From Bacteroidia bacterium (GTDB lineage: Bacteria > Bacteroidota > Bacteroidia > J057), in the NCBI GenBank assembly GCA_030430575.1, contig JAUIKF010000029.1:37329-101328 (forward strand): a stretch of 64,000 bases of DNA. The letters are read 5' to 3'. Numbering within the stretch: the first letter of the stretch is position 1; each line of letters begins with the position of its first letter. The position numbers and the translations under genes were made by a program. The notes below the pieces were generated by a model. That model saw nothing but the letters and a program-made list of their open reading frames with translations, was not told where the DNA came from and made no database searches. Positions 17,183 to 26,101 of this stretch are shown here, piece by piece.

Positions 17183-18331
17183 ATGAAGCTCATGGTGTTC
17201 ACATCGCGATTTCCCTACCCCATCGAACGGGGGGATAAATTGCGAATTTATCACCAGATCCGGGAACTCTCCCAGCATCATGAAGTAGTCCTTGTGACTT
17301 TGCATGACCATGCCATTCCAGAAAAAGACATGACGGAGATGAAGCAATACTGCCAACGTATCTACCCGTTTCGCCTCACAAAGTTTAGCATTATTTGGCA
17401 CCTCGCTTTATCCCTACTCAATCAACGGCCCGCCCAGCTTGCCTATTTCTTTCGCCCCAAATGGAAACGAAAAATCCGCGAGATCATCGAAAAAGAGCAG
17501 CCTGACCATCTCTACTGCCAACTCCTGCGCATAGCTGCCTACGTTCGTGACGTGCCGATGCCCAAAACCTTGGACTTCATGGATGCGCTTTCTGTGGGCA
17601 TGCAACGACGGGCCGACCAGTCTCCCTGGTGGTTGCGCCCTATCTTCCGACGTGAAGCCAAGCTACTTGCACGGTATGAACGGGCCTTACTGGCTGATTT
17701 TGACCATTTTACGATTATCTCAACGCAGGATCGGGACCATATTCATCCGGGGAAATCTTCTGACATTCAAGTCATTTCCAATGGGGTAGACACCTCTTTT
17801 TTTGCCCCACAAACGAAGCTCCCCATTGTGGACCTGGTCTTTGTGGGAAATTTGGGGTATTTCCCCAATGTAGAGGCGGCAAAGTACCTTGCACAAAAAG
17901 TAATGCCTTTGCTGGGCAAGGATATACGCTTGAGCCTTGCAGGGGCCAGGCCTACGTCTGAGGTATTGGCACTCACCTCTGACCGTGTAAGTGTTTCTGG
18001 ATGGGTAGAAGACATACGAGACGCCTATGCCAGTGCCAAAGTGATGGTCGCTCCCCTATTTGCTGGCAGCGGCCAGCAAAACAAGATCCTGGAAGCCATG
18101 GCGATGGGATTGCCCTGCGTCACGACGCCTTTGGTGAATCGCGCCATCGGCGCATTGGAAGGCGACGCCATCTTATTGGCAGAAAGTCCGGAGGACTTTG
18201 CGAGGCATATCAATCGCCTGTTGACGGACGATGCAGAAGCCACACGAATCGGTCAAGCGGGGCTGCAATTTGTACAAAAAATGTATAGCTGGGAGGGGAC
18301 AGTCAAAGAATTGATGGGAGTGTGGAAATAA
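17183..18331 (+). CDS. Glycosyltransferase family 4 (stp1-like sugar transferase)
   Basis: The 382-residue GT-B enzyme transfers a sugar from a nucleotide donor, probably for envelope polysaccharide. The N-terminus FPYPIERGDKLRIYHQIREL matches the form of sugar transferases linked to PEP-CTERM/exopolysaccharide systems. The C-terminal half has VFVGNLGYFPNVEAAKYLA, APLFAGSGQQNKILEAMAMGLPCVTT (E-x7-E region) and the terminal helix. The ATG at 17183 gives the normal N-terminus; an ATG 13 codons upstream is less likely. TAATTTTG, a promoter-like box, lies only 5 bp before this start, so a leaderless transcript is possible. The acceptor is unknown. Confidence 0.85.
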   Translation: MKLMVFTSRFPYPIERGDKLRIYHQIRELSQHHEVVLVTLHDHAIPEKDMTEMKQYCQRIYPFRLTKFSIIWHLALSLLNQRPAQLAYFFRPKWKRKIREIIEKEQPDHLYCQLLRIAAYVRDVPMPKTLDFMDALSVGMQRRADQSPWWLRPIFRREAKLLARYERALLADFDHFTIISTQDRDHIHPGKSSDIQVISNGVDTSFFAPQTKLPIVDLVFVGNLGYFPNVEAAKYLAQKVMPLLGKDIRLSLAGARPTSEVLALTSDRVSVSGWVEDIRDAYASAKVMVAPLFAGSGQQNKILEAMAMGLPCVTTPLVNRAIGALEGDAILLAESPEDFARHINRLLTDDAEATRIGQAGLQFVQKMYSWEGTVKELMGVWK

Positions 18332-18462
18332 AAAACGAGACAACTCTAAGTTGCCCCGTTTGAACATCTAAAAACACACAAATTCTTTAATTAATATCTT
18401 TTTATTTTCTAACGCACTTCCTTCTAAAAGGTAGCCTAGGGGAAAAATTTAATCCAATTTCT

Positions 18463-18509
18463 ATTTTTTCAGTAGGGTCAGGACATGCCCTGACCCTACT
18501 GAAAAAATG
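18463..18509. terminator. Long perfect hairpin terminator
   Basis: ATTTTTTCAGTAGGGTCAGG pairs with its exact complement ending at 18509 around a ~6-base loop. The A/T runs at both ends make it a bidirectional intrinsic terminator between the glycosyltransferase and the PadR operon. A weaker hairpin (AAACG...CGTTT) directly follows the glycosyltransferase stop at about 18332-18361. Confidence 0.8.
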
Positions 18510-18531
18510 TGTAAGGTTTGCAGCGGACCAA

Positions 18532-18595
18532 TTTTTCCTACAAAAAGGAATAATATATTTTTCTGTTTCTTTATTTTTCCTACATTTAGGAAAAA
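18532..18595. promoter_or_regulatory. Candidate PadR operator (two related dyads)
   Basis: TTTTTCCTA-CATT-TAGGAAAAA at 18574-18595 is a perfect dyad ending 9 bp before the padR start. A second site, TTTTTCCTA-CAAA-AAGGAATAA, starts 42 bp upstream at 18532. Two spaced copies of one dyad before an autoregulated PadR gene suggest repressor binding sites. Confidence 0.55.
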
Positions 18596-18604
18596 TATAA
18601 ATCA

Positions 18605-18931
18605 ATGAGTCAACAATACCTGGGGTCATTTGAAGAAATCGTCTTGCTCACGGTAGGCATCCTCCACGATAAAGCTTATGGCGTAGCGATCAAAGAGGAG
18701 ATTGAAAAACGCCTCAGCCGCACCGTACGATTGGGAGCCTTGCATGCGACCTTGGTACGTCTGGAGAATAAAGGCTACCTCAGCTCAGCATACGGAGAAC
18801 CCACCAAAAAGCGTGGGGGGAAGCGCAAACGGTATTTTACAGTGACCACCTATGGCCAAAAAGCCCTTAAAAGTACTATGCAAACACGCCAGCAATTGTG
18901 GGAATCCATTCCTGGTTTTGCTTTTGAGTAA
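18605..18931 (+). CDS. PadR-family transcriptional regulator
   Basis: The 108-residue protein is a winged-helix PadR repressor of the short subfamily: FEEIVLLTVGILHDKAYGVAIKEEIE (first helices), LGALHATLVRLENKGYL (recognition helix) and the wing GGKRKRYFTVTTYGQKAL. PadR proteins typically repress their own gene and adjacent transporters in response to a ligand. It lies 18 bp upstream of a permease gene on the same strand, an arrangement frequent in Bacteroidota. Dyads that could be its operator lie at 18532-18595. The inducing signal is unknown. Confidence 0.9.
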   Translation: MSQQYLGSFEEIVLLTVGILHDKAYGVAIKEEIEKRLSRTVRLGALHATLVRLENKGYLSSAYGEPTKKRGGKRKRYFTVTTYGQKALKSTMQTRQQLWESIPGFAFE

Positions 18932-18949
18932 TGCCCTTAATCGACCATT

Positions 18950-21580
18950 ATGCCAAAATCCCTTCCGCCTCCTCCCCGCGTGGCTCAACGCCTGCTCAAG
19001 TGGTTTTGCCACCCAGATCTATACGAACAGGTCGATGGCGATCTGAATGAATTGTATGCCAAATGGCAAGAAGATGACAAGATGAAATACCCGCGCTGGG
19101 CGTATGCCCGCGAAGTATTGGGGCTGATGCGTCCCCGCTTGATACGCACTATCCCTCGCTTTTCCATTCACCTTCACCCCCGAGACATGTACAAAAATTA
19201 TCTCAAACTCGCTTTTCGGAATATCTGGCGAAATAAGGCTTTTTCATCCATCAACCTCTTTGGACTGGCTATCAGTATGTCGGTGTGCCTCTTGCTCATT
19301 CTTATCATCAATGACCAATATGGCTATGACAGTGAGTTTGAGAAAAAAGATCGCATCTGTCGCATTGTGTCTGAGCGCACATCCAAGGAAGAAGGAAAGG
19401 TCACCAAACTGGCAACGGCTCCTATGCCATTGGCGCAGGTATTGAAAGAGAATTGCCCTTTTGTGGAGGAGGTCGTGCGCATCAAGCGGCGATTTGGGGG
19501 AGAAGCCGTTTTTCAGGGAAAAACTGTTCCGCTAAAAGGCATATATGCCGATCAGTCCTTCCTCGACGTCTTTGACGTCATCTGGGTAGCTGGCGATGCG
19601 ACGGATGCCCTCACTACGCCCAACACCGTAGTACTGACCGAGACGGGCGCCCGTCGGTTATTTGGGGAGCAAGAGGCCGTAGGACAAGTAATTGAGGTAA
19701 CAGGGACAGGGACCTTTTTGGTGAAAGGCGTTGTGAAGGATCACCCCACCAGGACGCATATCAAATATGAGGCGTTAGCTTCAGTCAGCACATTGGCTGC
19801 CTTAGAAAAAGAAGAACGCATCTATGCTTCCCTAGACAATTGGCATAACCTCAATGATAATTATCTCTATTTACTTTTGAAACCAGGCAGCAAGCATAAA
19901 GCCCTCAATCCCATACTAGAGCAGATCGTCGATCAGCAATATGATGAGGAAGACCAATCTACTTACGCCTACCATTCCCAGGCCTTGCTTGACATCACCC
20001 CAGGTCCCAGTTTCAGCAATCAGTTGGGCACTGTCATCCCAGAAATCATGCTGTATTTCCTCATGCTCTTGGGATTTATCGTCATTTTATCAGCGGGTTT
20101 CAATTATGCCAACCTTTCCATCGCACGCTCCCTAGATCGCGCCAAAGAAGTAGGCATACGCAAGGTCTCTGGTGCATTCAAATCTCATTTGACAACTCAG
20201 TTTCTGATAGAATCTACGGTTTTTGCCATAATCGCCTTGGGAATAGCATGCCTCTTTCTGGAATTTCTGATTCCTGCTTTCCTGCAATTGGACCCCAATA
20301 TCTCAAGGGTATTTGCCCTCCAGCGGACACCAGGTGTCTATTTGAGTTTCTTAGGCTTTAGTCTATTGGTTGGCGGAATTTCGGGCTTACTGCCGGCCTT
20401 GCACCTTGCAGCTTTTAACCCTGTAAAGGTGCTCAAAGGTGTGGGTAACATTCGTGTTTTCTCAAGACTCACGGCGCGGAAGGCGCTGATTGTCGCTCAG
20501 TTTGTCTTCTCCATGGTCTTTGTGATATCCGTTTTTTTAGCCCAACAACAATTGACCCTTTCTCTCAATACTGACTTGGGATTCACGACCGAGGGTATCG
20601 TCAATGTAGATTTACAAGGTAATGACTATGAGGTTGTGGCCCAGGCGCTGGCGGCGAACAGTGACATCTTAGCGATATCGGGTTCATCGAATCTTCCCGC
20701 TACGGGTTCTGAAGATCGAAACCCTTTCAAGAACCTCGAAACAGGTGAGTCCATTAGCATAACTAATTTTGCCGTGAACCGCGCTTTTATTCCAAATCTC
20801 GAAATCGACCTCATTGCTGGTGAGAACTTCCCTGAAAATGCCAGCAAAGAACAAGAGCAGTATGTGATTCTCAACGAACAGGCCGTAGACCTGCTGCAAC
20901 TGACGTCGCCTGAAGCTGCCATTGGGCAACTTCTTCAGTATAATGATGGCCCTACCCTCAAAGTCATTGGCATACTTGGCAAGTTCCACTATCGCGAAGC
21001 CTCCGAGACGCTTGGGCCATTTGCCTTGCGATATGCCCCTAGTCGATTGACCTATGCAAATGTCAAACTCTCTAGTCAAAATGTGCACCGCGCATTGACA
21101 GGCTTGGAGGCTAGCTGGAAAGAAGTTGACGCTATCCATGACCTCAGCTATCGCTTTTTTGATGAAGACATCAAAGAGCAATACACGGGTCTATTGATCA
21201 CCATGAAGATCATTGGTTTCCTGTCTTTACTCGTCTGTTCCATCGCATGCTTGGGCTTGCTCGGCATGGCGATTTACCATACCAAATCGAAAGAAAAGGA
21301 AGTTGGGATTCGCAAAGTGATGGGGGCTACAAGCTCACAGTTGATGGTTTTGCTGTCCAAAGGATTTGTAAAACTGATCCTTCTGGCTGCGGTCATTGCC
21401 CTGCCTATCGCCTTCTTTGTCAACCAATTGTGGCTTGAAACCTTTGCTATAAAGGTCTCCTTGGTAGGAGGATTGATCAGTGGATTTGGGTTAATGCTTT
21501 TTTTAGGCCTACTGACCATCATTTCCCAAACCTTCAAGGCAGCGATCGCGAATCCGATTGATGCGTTGAGAGATGAATAG
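18950..21580 (+). CDS. FtsX/MacB-type permease with an N-terminal permease-prefix domain
   Basis: The 876-residue protein carries ~75 extra residues before the usual FtsX start: PPPRVAQRLLKWFCHPDLYEQVDGDLNELY is the form of the 'permease prefix domain 2' that marks PadR-linked permeases. Then comes MYKNYLKLAFRNIWRNKAFS and the standard TM1/periplasmic domain/three-helix/periplasmic domain/three-helix order (RAKEVGIRKVSGA, EVGIRKVMGAT, NPIDALRDE at the end). It is co-directional with padR (18-bp gap), so the two probably form an operon. No ATPase is next to it. Confidence 0.88.
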   Translation: MPKSLPPPPRVAQRLLKWFCHPDLYEQVDGDLNELYAKWQEDDKMKYPRWAYAREVLGLMRPRLIRTIPRFSIHLHPRDMYKNYLKLAFRNIWRNKAFSSINLFGLAISMSVCLLLILIINDQYGYDSEFEKKDRICRIVSERTSKEEGKVTKLATAPMPLAQVLKENCPFVEEVVRIKRRFGGEAVFQGKTVPLKGIYADQSFLDVFDVIWVAGDATDALTTPNTVVLTETGARRLFGEQEAVGQVIEVTGTGTFLVKGVVKDHPTRTHIKYEALASVSTLAALEKEERIYASLDNWHNLNDNYLYLLLKPGSKHKALNPILEQIVDQQYDEEDQSTYAYHSQALLDITPGPSFSNQLGTVIPEIMLYFLMLLGFIVILSAGFNYANLSIARSLDRAKEVGIRKVSGAFKSHLTTQFLIESTVFAIIALGIACLFLEFLIPAFLQLDPNISRVFALQRTPGVYLSFLGFSLLVGGISGLLPALHLAAFNPVKVLKGVGNIRVFSRLTARKALIVAQFVFSMVFVISVFLAQQQLTLSLNTDLGFTTEGIVNVDLQGNDYEVVAQALAANSDILAISGSSNLPATGSEDRNPFKNLETGESISITNFAVNRAFIPNLEIDLIAGENFPENASKEQEQYVILNEQAVDLLQLTSPEAAIGQLLQYNDGPTLKVIGILGKFHYREASETLGPFALRYAPSRLTYANVKLSSQNVHRALTGLEASWKEVDAIHDLSYRFFDEDIKEQYTGLLITMKIIGFLSLLVCSIACLGLLGMAIYHTKSKEKEVGIRKVMGATSSQLMVLLSKGFVKLILLAAVIALPIAFFVNQLWLETFAIKVSLVGGLISGFGLMLFLGLLTIISQTFKAAIANPIDALRDE

Positions 21581-21582
21581 GG

Positions 21583-21726
21583 GAAATGAGTAAATGAATA
21601 AATGAGAAGATGATTAAATGATCGAAGGTTTGATCTTCCGACATTTTATCATTCTATCATCTACTCATATAACCATTCTCTTCCCCTTCTCTCATTCTAT
21701 CATCCACTCATTCTATCATTCTCTTC
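21583..21726. repeat. Octamer inverted-repeat spacer of GANTAAAT type, copy 1
   Basis: After the TAG at 21578-21580 the units GAGTAAAT, GAATAAAT, GAGAAGAT, GATTAAAT follow in exact 8-bp register. The right side (21643-21725) repeats ATTTTATC, ATTCTATC, ATCTACTC, ATTCTCTT in the same period, inverted. It fills a convergent spacer between two permeases and ends 2 bp before the second stop. Confidence 0.8.
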
Positions 21727-21727
21727 C

Positions 21728-24121
21728 CTACTCCACCCTTAAGATCTCCACGGGATTGGTTTGGGCCGCCTTATAGGAGCGATAACTGACCGTCAGCAAG
21801 GCCACAGCCAGAGCGAGGAGGCCTGCTGCTACAAAGGGCCCAGGGTGAAGTGTCGTCTGATACGCAAAATTCTCCAGCCATTTTTTCATCAAAAAATAGG
21901 CTATCGGACTTGCCAGGACAAAGGCGACTAGCACCTGAATAGCAAAGTGACGAGACAGCAGTAGCAGCAAATTTTGGGTCGTAGCGCCCAGAATCTTGCG
22001 AATGCCGATCTCGCGCGTCCGTCGCTCCACCGTATAAGACGCCAACCCAAATAGCCCCATACAGGCAATAATGATCGTCAGTAAGGCCCCGATCCCAAAG
22101 ACATTTCCCATTTTTTCTTCTTGTTCATAGAAGAGGGCGATTTTGTCGTCGAGGAAATTGTATTCGATGGGGGTGTTTTTATCAAATTGTTCGTGGACAG
22201 ATTTGATGTGGTTAATGGTTTGGGGAATGTTATTGGGACTAATTTGTAAGGTGAAATAATCGATCGCCCGGACAGGATTGCGCCAATAGCCCATGATCAG
22301 GGGACCGATGGGTTCATGAAGCGATTTGAAGTGAAAGTCTTTCACCACGCCTACGACTTTCGGCTGGAAGTCTCTCCTCGGAATGCGAATTCGCTTGCCG
22401 ATGGGGTCATCCCAGCCCAGTAACCGCGCCGCCGTTTCATTGATCAAAACCCCCAGGCTATCTGAAACCTGCCCTCGAAAATTTTCCCCTTTCACCATCT
22501 CCATTTCAAATACATCGATGGCATCTTTGTCAAAACAAAAGAAATGCGAGGTCATCGAATCTATCGCGCCGCCTTCCATTGGCAGGACATTGATCTGGGT
22601 GATGCCTTTCCATTCGCCTGGTACGCGTGAAGTTGCCGAAACACGCTGAACGTCAGGTGATTGGAGGAATGCTTCTTTCATCGCCTGAAAGTTGCTACGC
22701 ACACTTCCATCATTGATGTCGACCACGACCATGAGCGACTTGCGAAATCCCAACTCCTTGGACTGGATGTAATCCATTTGCTGGAAGACGATGAGCGTCG
22801 CGCTGATCATGATGATGGAAAGGACAAATTGGGTGATGACCAATCCTTGGCGGAGGCGATTGCCTTTCAAGCCAGTAAGCAATTGACGCTTTAGTACATC
22901 GACGGGCTGGAAGCCCGAGATCACCCAAGCAGGAATGCTTCCTGCCAACATCCCAATCAGGACGGCAGCGCCCAGCAAAGCAGGCAATATCTGCCCCACA
23001 ATGGCAAAATTGGAACTAAAATTCCTTCCACTAATCTCATTAAATGCAGGCAAAGCGAGGTCAAAGAGAATAATCGAAACGATAAATGCCACCAAAGCGA
23101 TCGCAACAGATTCGCCTAGCAATTGCGTCACCAACTGCAGACGACTAGCGCCTACTACTTTGCGCAAACCGATTTCTTTGGCGCGCTGTAAGGCGCGGGC
23201 CGTGGCTAAGTTCATGTAGTTGATCGCTGCGATCAACAGAAGAAATAGGCCAATAGCTATGAAAATATACAGCGTACTTAAAGAGCCTTGTTGCTCGTCC
23301 AGGCCATTCGAGATTCCCTTGGAATGCAAACGCACATCGTGCATGGGTTGGAAGAAGAAATTCACATCGTCCTGGTTTTCACCACGATGTTTGGCTATCA
23401 ATGCCGGTATTTGAGCGGAAATGCCCGCAATATCAGTTCCTTCTTTCAGCACCATATATCCAAAAGCCGCCCAGACATCCCACCGACTAAGATGTGCTTG
23501 CCAGTTGTCGGGAAGTGATGCATAGGCAATCAGCATACTAAACTGGATGTGGCTATGAGGGGGTGGATCGGCTATGATGCCTGTCACCAAGACCTCTTCA
23601 AAACGATTGATCCATATGGTCTTGCCCAATCCCTCTTCCTCTCCAAACAATCGCTTGGCGGTTGTCTCTGTCAAGACCACGGTCTTGGGTGATTTGAGGG
23701 CGGTAGCGGTGTCACCCGCTATCATGTGAAAGTCGAAGACCTGGAAGAAGCCAGGTGTCACGATCAACCAATCACGATCGTTGAAGCGCTTGTCATCATA
23801 GCGCACCACCGACTGTCCAAACCTGAACATGGAAACCTGTTCTTCCACTTCTGGGAAGTCCTCTCCCAAGGTGCGACAAAGCGACATGGGCACACTGCCA
23901 AACCGTGTGAGGCCATCCATCGGGTCGTTAGACTCAGCGCCGAGGCGATACATGCGTTCGCTTTTTTCATGGAAGCGGTCGAAGCGCATTTCGTGCTGGA
24001 AGTAGAGGTAGAATAAAGAAAAGCACGCCAGTGCGATGGCTAGGCCTAATACATTGATTAGGGTGTAGGTGGTGTGGCGGGTGAGGTTTCGCCAGGTGGT
24101 TTTTAGGTAGTTTCGAAGCAT
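21728..24121 (-). CDS. ABC transporter permease of the FtsX/MacB type
   Basis: The 797-residue protein begins MLRNYLKTTWRNLTRHTTYT. It has TM1 near residue 25, a MacB-like periplasmic domain to about 275, a helix block with RAKEIGLRKVVGASRLQL, a second periplasmic domain, and a final block with TREIGIRKILGATTQNL and the end NPVEILRVE. It is the fourth permease of this family in the window and, like the others, has no adjacent ATPase. The upstream side carries a GGTTCAG-type heptamer run. Confidence 0.87.
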   Translation of the reverse strand: MLRNYLKTTWRNLTRHTTYTLINVLGLAIALACFSLFYLYFQHEMRFDRFHEKSERMYRLGAESNDPMDGLTRFGSVPMSLCRTLGEDFPEVEEQVSMFRFGQSVVRYDDKRFNDRDWLIVTPGFFQVFDFHMIAGDTATALKSPKTVVLTETTAKRLFGEEEGLGKTIWINRFEEVLVTGIIADPPPHSHIQFSMLIAYASLPDNWQAHLSRWDVWAAFGYMVLKEGTDIAGISAQIPALIAKHRGENQDDVNFFFQPMHDVRLHSKGISNGLDEQQGSLSTLYIFIAIGLFLLLIAAINYMNLATARALQRAKEIGLRKVVGASRLQLVTQLLGESVAIALVAFIVSIILFDLALPAFNEISGRNFSSNFAIVGQILPALLGAAVLIGMLAGSIPAWVISGFQPVDVLKRQLLTGLKGNRLRQGLVITQFVLSIIMISATLIVFQQMDYIQSKELGFRKSLMVVVDINDGSVRSNFQAMKEAFLQSPDVQRVSATSRVPGEWKGITQINVLPMEGGAIDSMTSHFFCFDKDAIDVFEMEMVKGENFRGQVSDSLGVLINETAARLLGWDDPIGKRIRIPRRDFQPKVVGVVKDFHFKSLHEPIGPLIMGYWRNPVRAIDYFTLQISPNNIPQTINHIKSVHEQFDKNTPIEYNFLDDKIALFYEQEEKMGNVFGIGALLTIIIACMGLFGLASYTVERRTREIGIRKILGATTQNLLLLLSRHFAIQVLVAFVLASPIAYFLMKKWLENFAYQTTLHPGPFVAAGLLALAVALLTVSYRSYKAAQTNPVEILRVE

Positions 24122-24357
24122 GGGAAGGAAGTTCTAGGGTTCAGGGTTCGATAGTTCGAGCGTTGGGTTTCACTATACTCATAACAACAAAGTTGTCATA
24201 AGTAACGGAGTGAAGGATCTTGCTATCATTCAAGATAACACATTACACCCAAACCCTTTCAATCCAAATGCCACAAACATAATACCCTGATAATGAACCT
24301 GTTACACGCTATTTTCTCAAAAACCATCTTCCTATTGTCCGCCCCTCGACATCTGAC

Positions 24358-24373
24358 TGTCCAGATCTGGACA
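24358..24373. promoter_or_regulatory. Perfect 16-bp palindrome TGTCCAGA/TCTGGACA
   Basis: A compact perfect dyad 244 bp upstream of the response-regulator start. Its size fits a dimeric regulator site, but no second copy was found in this spacer and the role is unproven. Confidence 0.3.
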
Positions 24374-24470
24374 TTTATGAAATCATTTTCGATTTCTCTA
24401 ACTTCAACTCCAGTCCTAATTCTGACTCTAAACCTGATGGATTGTCTGTTTAGGTCCACGATCATGTTTT

Positions 24471-24550
24471 GAACCATATAAGACATTTAAGGGCATTTAA
24501 GGTTAAAAAAGGCAATTTTCTTATATGATCTTATATTCCTTATATGGTTC
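24471..24550. repeat. 80-bp palindromic repeat E, copy 2
   Basis: GAACCATATAAG at the left end and CTTATATGGTTC at the right end pair exactly; inside are CATTTAAGGG-like units. Downstream, a stretch of about 45 bp (starting near CAGTCTAAAATAT and running into TCAATCAATAAT) is shared with copy 3 at 41679. Confidence 0.75.
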
Positions 24551-24584
24551 AATTGACACGGTTTTTCGCACAGTCTAAAATATC

Positions 24585-24613
24585 ATAATCAGTCAATCAA
24601 TAATCAATAATTC
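24585..24613. repeat. Single arm of the ATTGATT-type heptamer repeat
   Basis: TAATCAGTCAATCAATAATC and following units end 3 bp before the ATG at 24617, so the arm overlaps the expected ribosome-binding region. Confidence 0.55.
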
Positions 24614-24616
24614 TTC

Positions 24617-25987
24617 ATGATCCTGCCTCATCATATCTTGCTGATTGACGACGACGAATACGTGCGGCTGAGTGGGGAGGTATTGCTCTCCCAACATTTT
24701 TCTAAGGTCGAGTGCCTGGACGATCCAGCAAAGGTAGCGGAAGCCTTGAAACGTGAGATCTACGACGTTGTCCTTCTTGACATGAATTTCCAGCCGGGCC
24801 ATACCGACGGGACGCAGGGGCAAGAAGTATTGCAGCAAATACGGACCCTTGATCCCGCGATAAGCGTCGTGCTGATCACCGCTTTTGGGGATATCTCTTT
24901 GGCAGTCGAGACCGTCAAAAATGGCGCTTTTGACTTTATCCTGAAACCCTGGCAAAATGAAAAGCTCCTCAGCACCATCCGCGCCGCTGCTCAATATAGC
25001 CGTTCCCAACGCAAAATCCTCCAACTCCAGTCCCAGCAGAACTTGCTACAAGCAGACCTAGACCAGCCCCACCTGGAATTGATTGGGCATTCTTCAGCGA
25101 TGAAAGCCGTTTTTTCAAGCATTCAGAAAGTAGGGAAGACTGATGCAGATGTGTTGATTTTAGGGGAAAATGGAACGGGCAAAGAGCTGGTTGCCAGGGC
25201 TTTACACCGCGCCTCCAATAGAGCGAAACAGCTCTTTATCAATGTCGACTTAGGATCTATTTCCGAATCGCTTTTTGAAAGTGAAATGTTTGGGCACGTC
25301 AAAGGCGCCTTCACCGATGCCCGAGAAGACCGTGCTGGGCGTTTTGAGGCGGCGTCTGGCGGGACCATTTTGTTAGACGAAATTGGCAACCTCTCCCTTC
25401 CCCTTCAGGCCAAACTCCTGACCGTCTTGCAACGCCGTGAGGTCCTGCGCGTGGGCAGTCACCGCCCCATTTCCATTGATATCCGCCTGATCTCTGCTAC
25501 CAATAAACCCATTAAGCAAATGGTGCAGGAAGGTACATTTCGCCAAGATCTCCTTTACCGCATCAATACGGTTGAAATTGTGCTACCGCCCCTTCGAGAA
25601 CGGTTGGAAGACATCCCCTTATTGGCCCATTTTTTCCTCCGAAAATACGCCCACAAATACCAGAAGACGAGCCTTTCCCTCCCCGACTACGTCACCCGAA
25701 AGCTGCAAAAGCACCATTGGCCGGGCAATGTGCGTGAGCTCCAGCACGCCGTAGAGCGGGCCGTCATCATGAGCGAAGCGAATGTGCTGCATTCAAGAGA
25801 CTTTGCCTTCCTCGCCGAGGGAGGCCCCGAGCCTGACATCGCCCCCACTTTCAATATCGCCGACCTTGAAAAATGGGCCATCCAACAAGCCCTGCGCAAG
25901 CATCAGGGCAATGTGAGCAAGGTGGCAGAGGAGGTGGGGCTGACCAGGGGGACGCTGTATCGGCGGATGGCGAAGTATGGGTTGTGA
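24617..25987 (+). CDS. Sigma-54-dependent response regulator (NtrC family)
   Basis: This 456-residue activator has a receiver domain (1-120; acidic pocket IDDDEY, phosphoacceptor Asp55 in VVLLDMNF, Lys in FILKPW). An AAA+ domain follows (about 145-375) with GENGTGKE as Walker A, GAFTDA as the sigma-54 contact loop, and GGTILLDEIG as Walker B. The C-terminal Fis-type helix-turn-helix is NVSKVAEEVGLTRGTLYRRM. It would activate sigma-54 promoters after phosphorylation. No histidine kinase gene is adjacent, so it is an orphan here. GAFTDA in place of GAFTGA is a known natural variant. Target genes are unknown. Confidence 0.93.
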   Translation: MILPHHILLIDDDEYVRLSGEVLLSQHFSKVECLDDPAKVAEALKREIYDVVLLDMNFQPGHTDGTQGQEVLQQIRTLDPAISVVLITAFGDISLAVETVKNGAFDFILKPWQNEKLLSTIRAAAQYSRSQRKILQLQSQQNLLQADLDQPHLELIGHSSAMKAVFSSIQKVGKTDADVLILGENGTGKELVARALHRASNRAKQLFINVDLGSISESLFESEMFGHVKGAFTDAREDRAGRFEAASGGTILLDEIGNLSLPLQAKLLTVLQRREVLRVGSHRPISIDIRLISATNKPIKQMVQEGTFRQDLLYRINTVEIVLPPLRERLEDIPLLAHFFLRKYAHKYQKTSLSLPDYVTRKLQKHHWPGNVRELQHAVERAVIMSEANVLHSRDFAFLAEGGPEPDIAPTFNIADLEKWAIQQALRKHQGNVSKVAEEVGLTRGTLYRRMAKYGL

Positions 25988-25999
25988 GAAGAGGAAGAA

Positions 26000-26090
26000 A
26001 AGTTCAAACTCAAGTACAAGCTCAAACTCAAAAAGAATGTCAACGTTTCTCCTTGAACTTGAATTTGCGCTTGAGTTTGATCTTTTTCTG
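26000..26090. repeat. Inverted-repeat spacer with CAAGTT-type hexamer arms, second spacer
   Basis: The left arm (26000-26036) consists of hexamers CAAACT CAAGTA CAAGCT CAAACT. The right arm (26052-26090) is the inverted form (CTTGAACTTGAATTTGCG, CTTGAGTTTGATC). It lies between convergent genes. The same motif is used at 1371-1450 and 8142-8400. Confidence 0.75.
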
Positions 26091-26101
26091 CGATTTTTTT
26101 T

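Larger units (their letters stand above)
24122..24616. other. Divergent spacer before the response regulator
   Basis: It contains a heptamer run (24131-24170, units like TTCTAGG, GTTCAGG), a degenerate piece resembling the TGTCATTCCG family (about 24188-24240), the palindrome at 24358-24373, repeat E copy 2 and an ATTGATT-type arm. No gene is seen. Confidence 0.55.
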
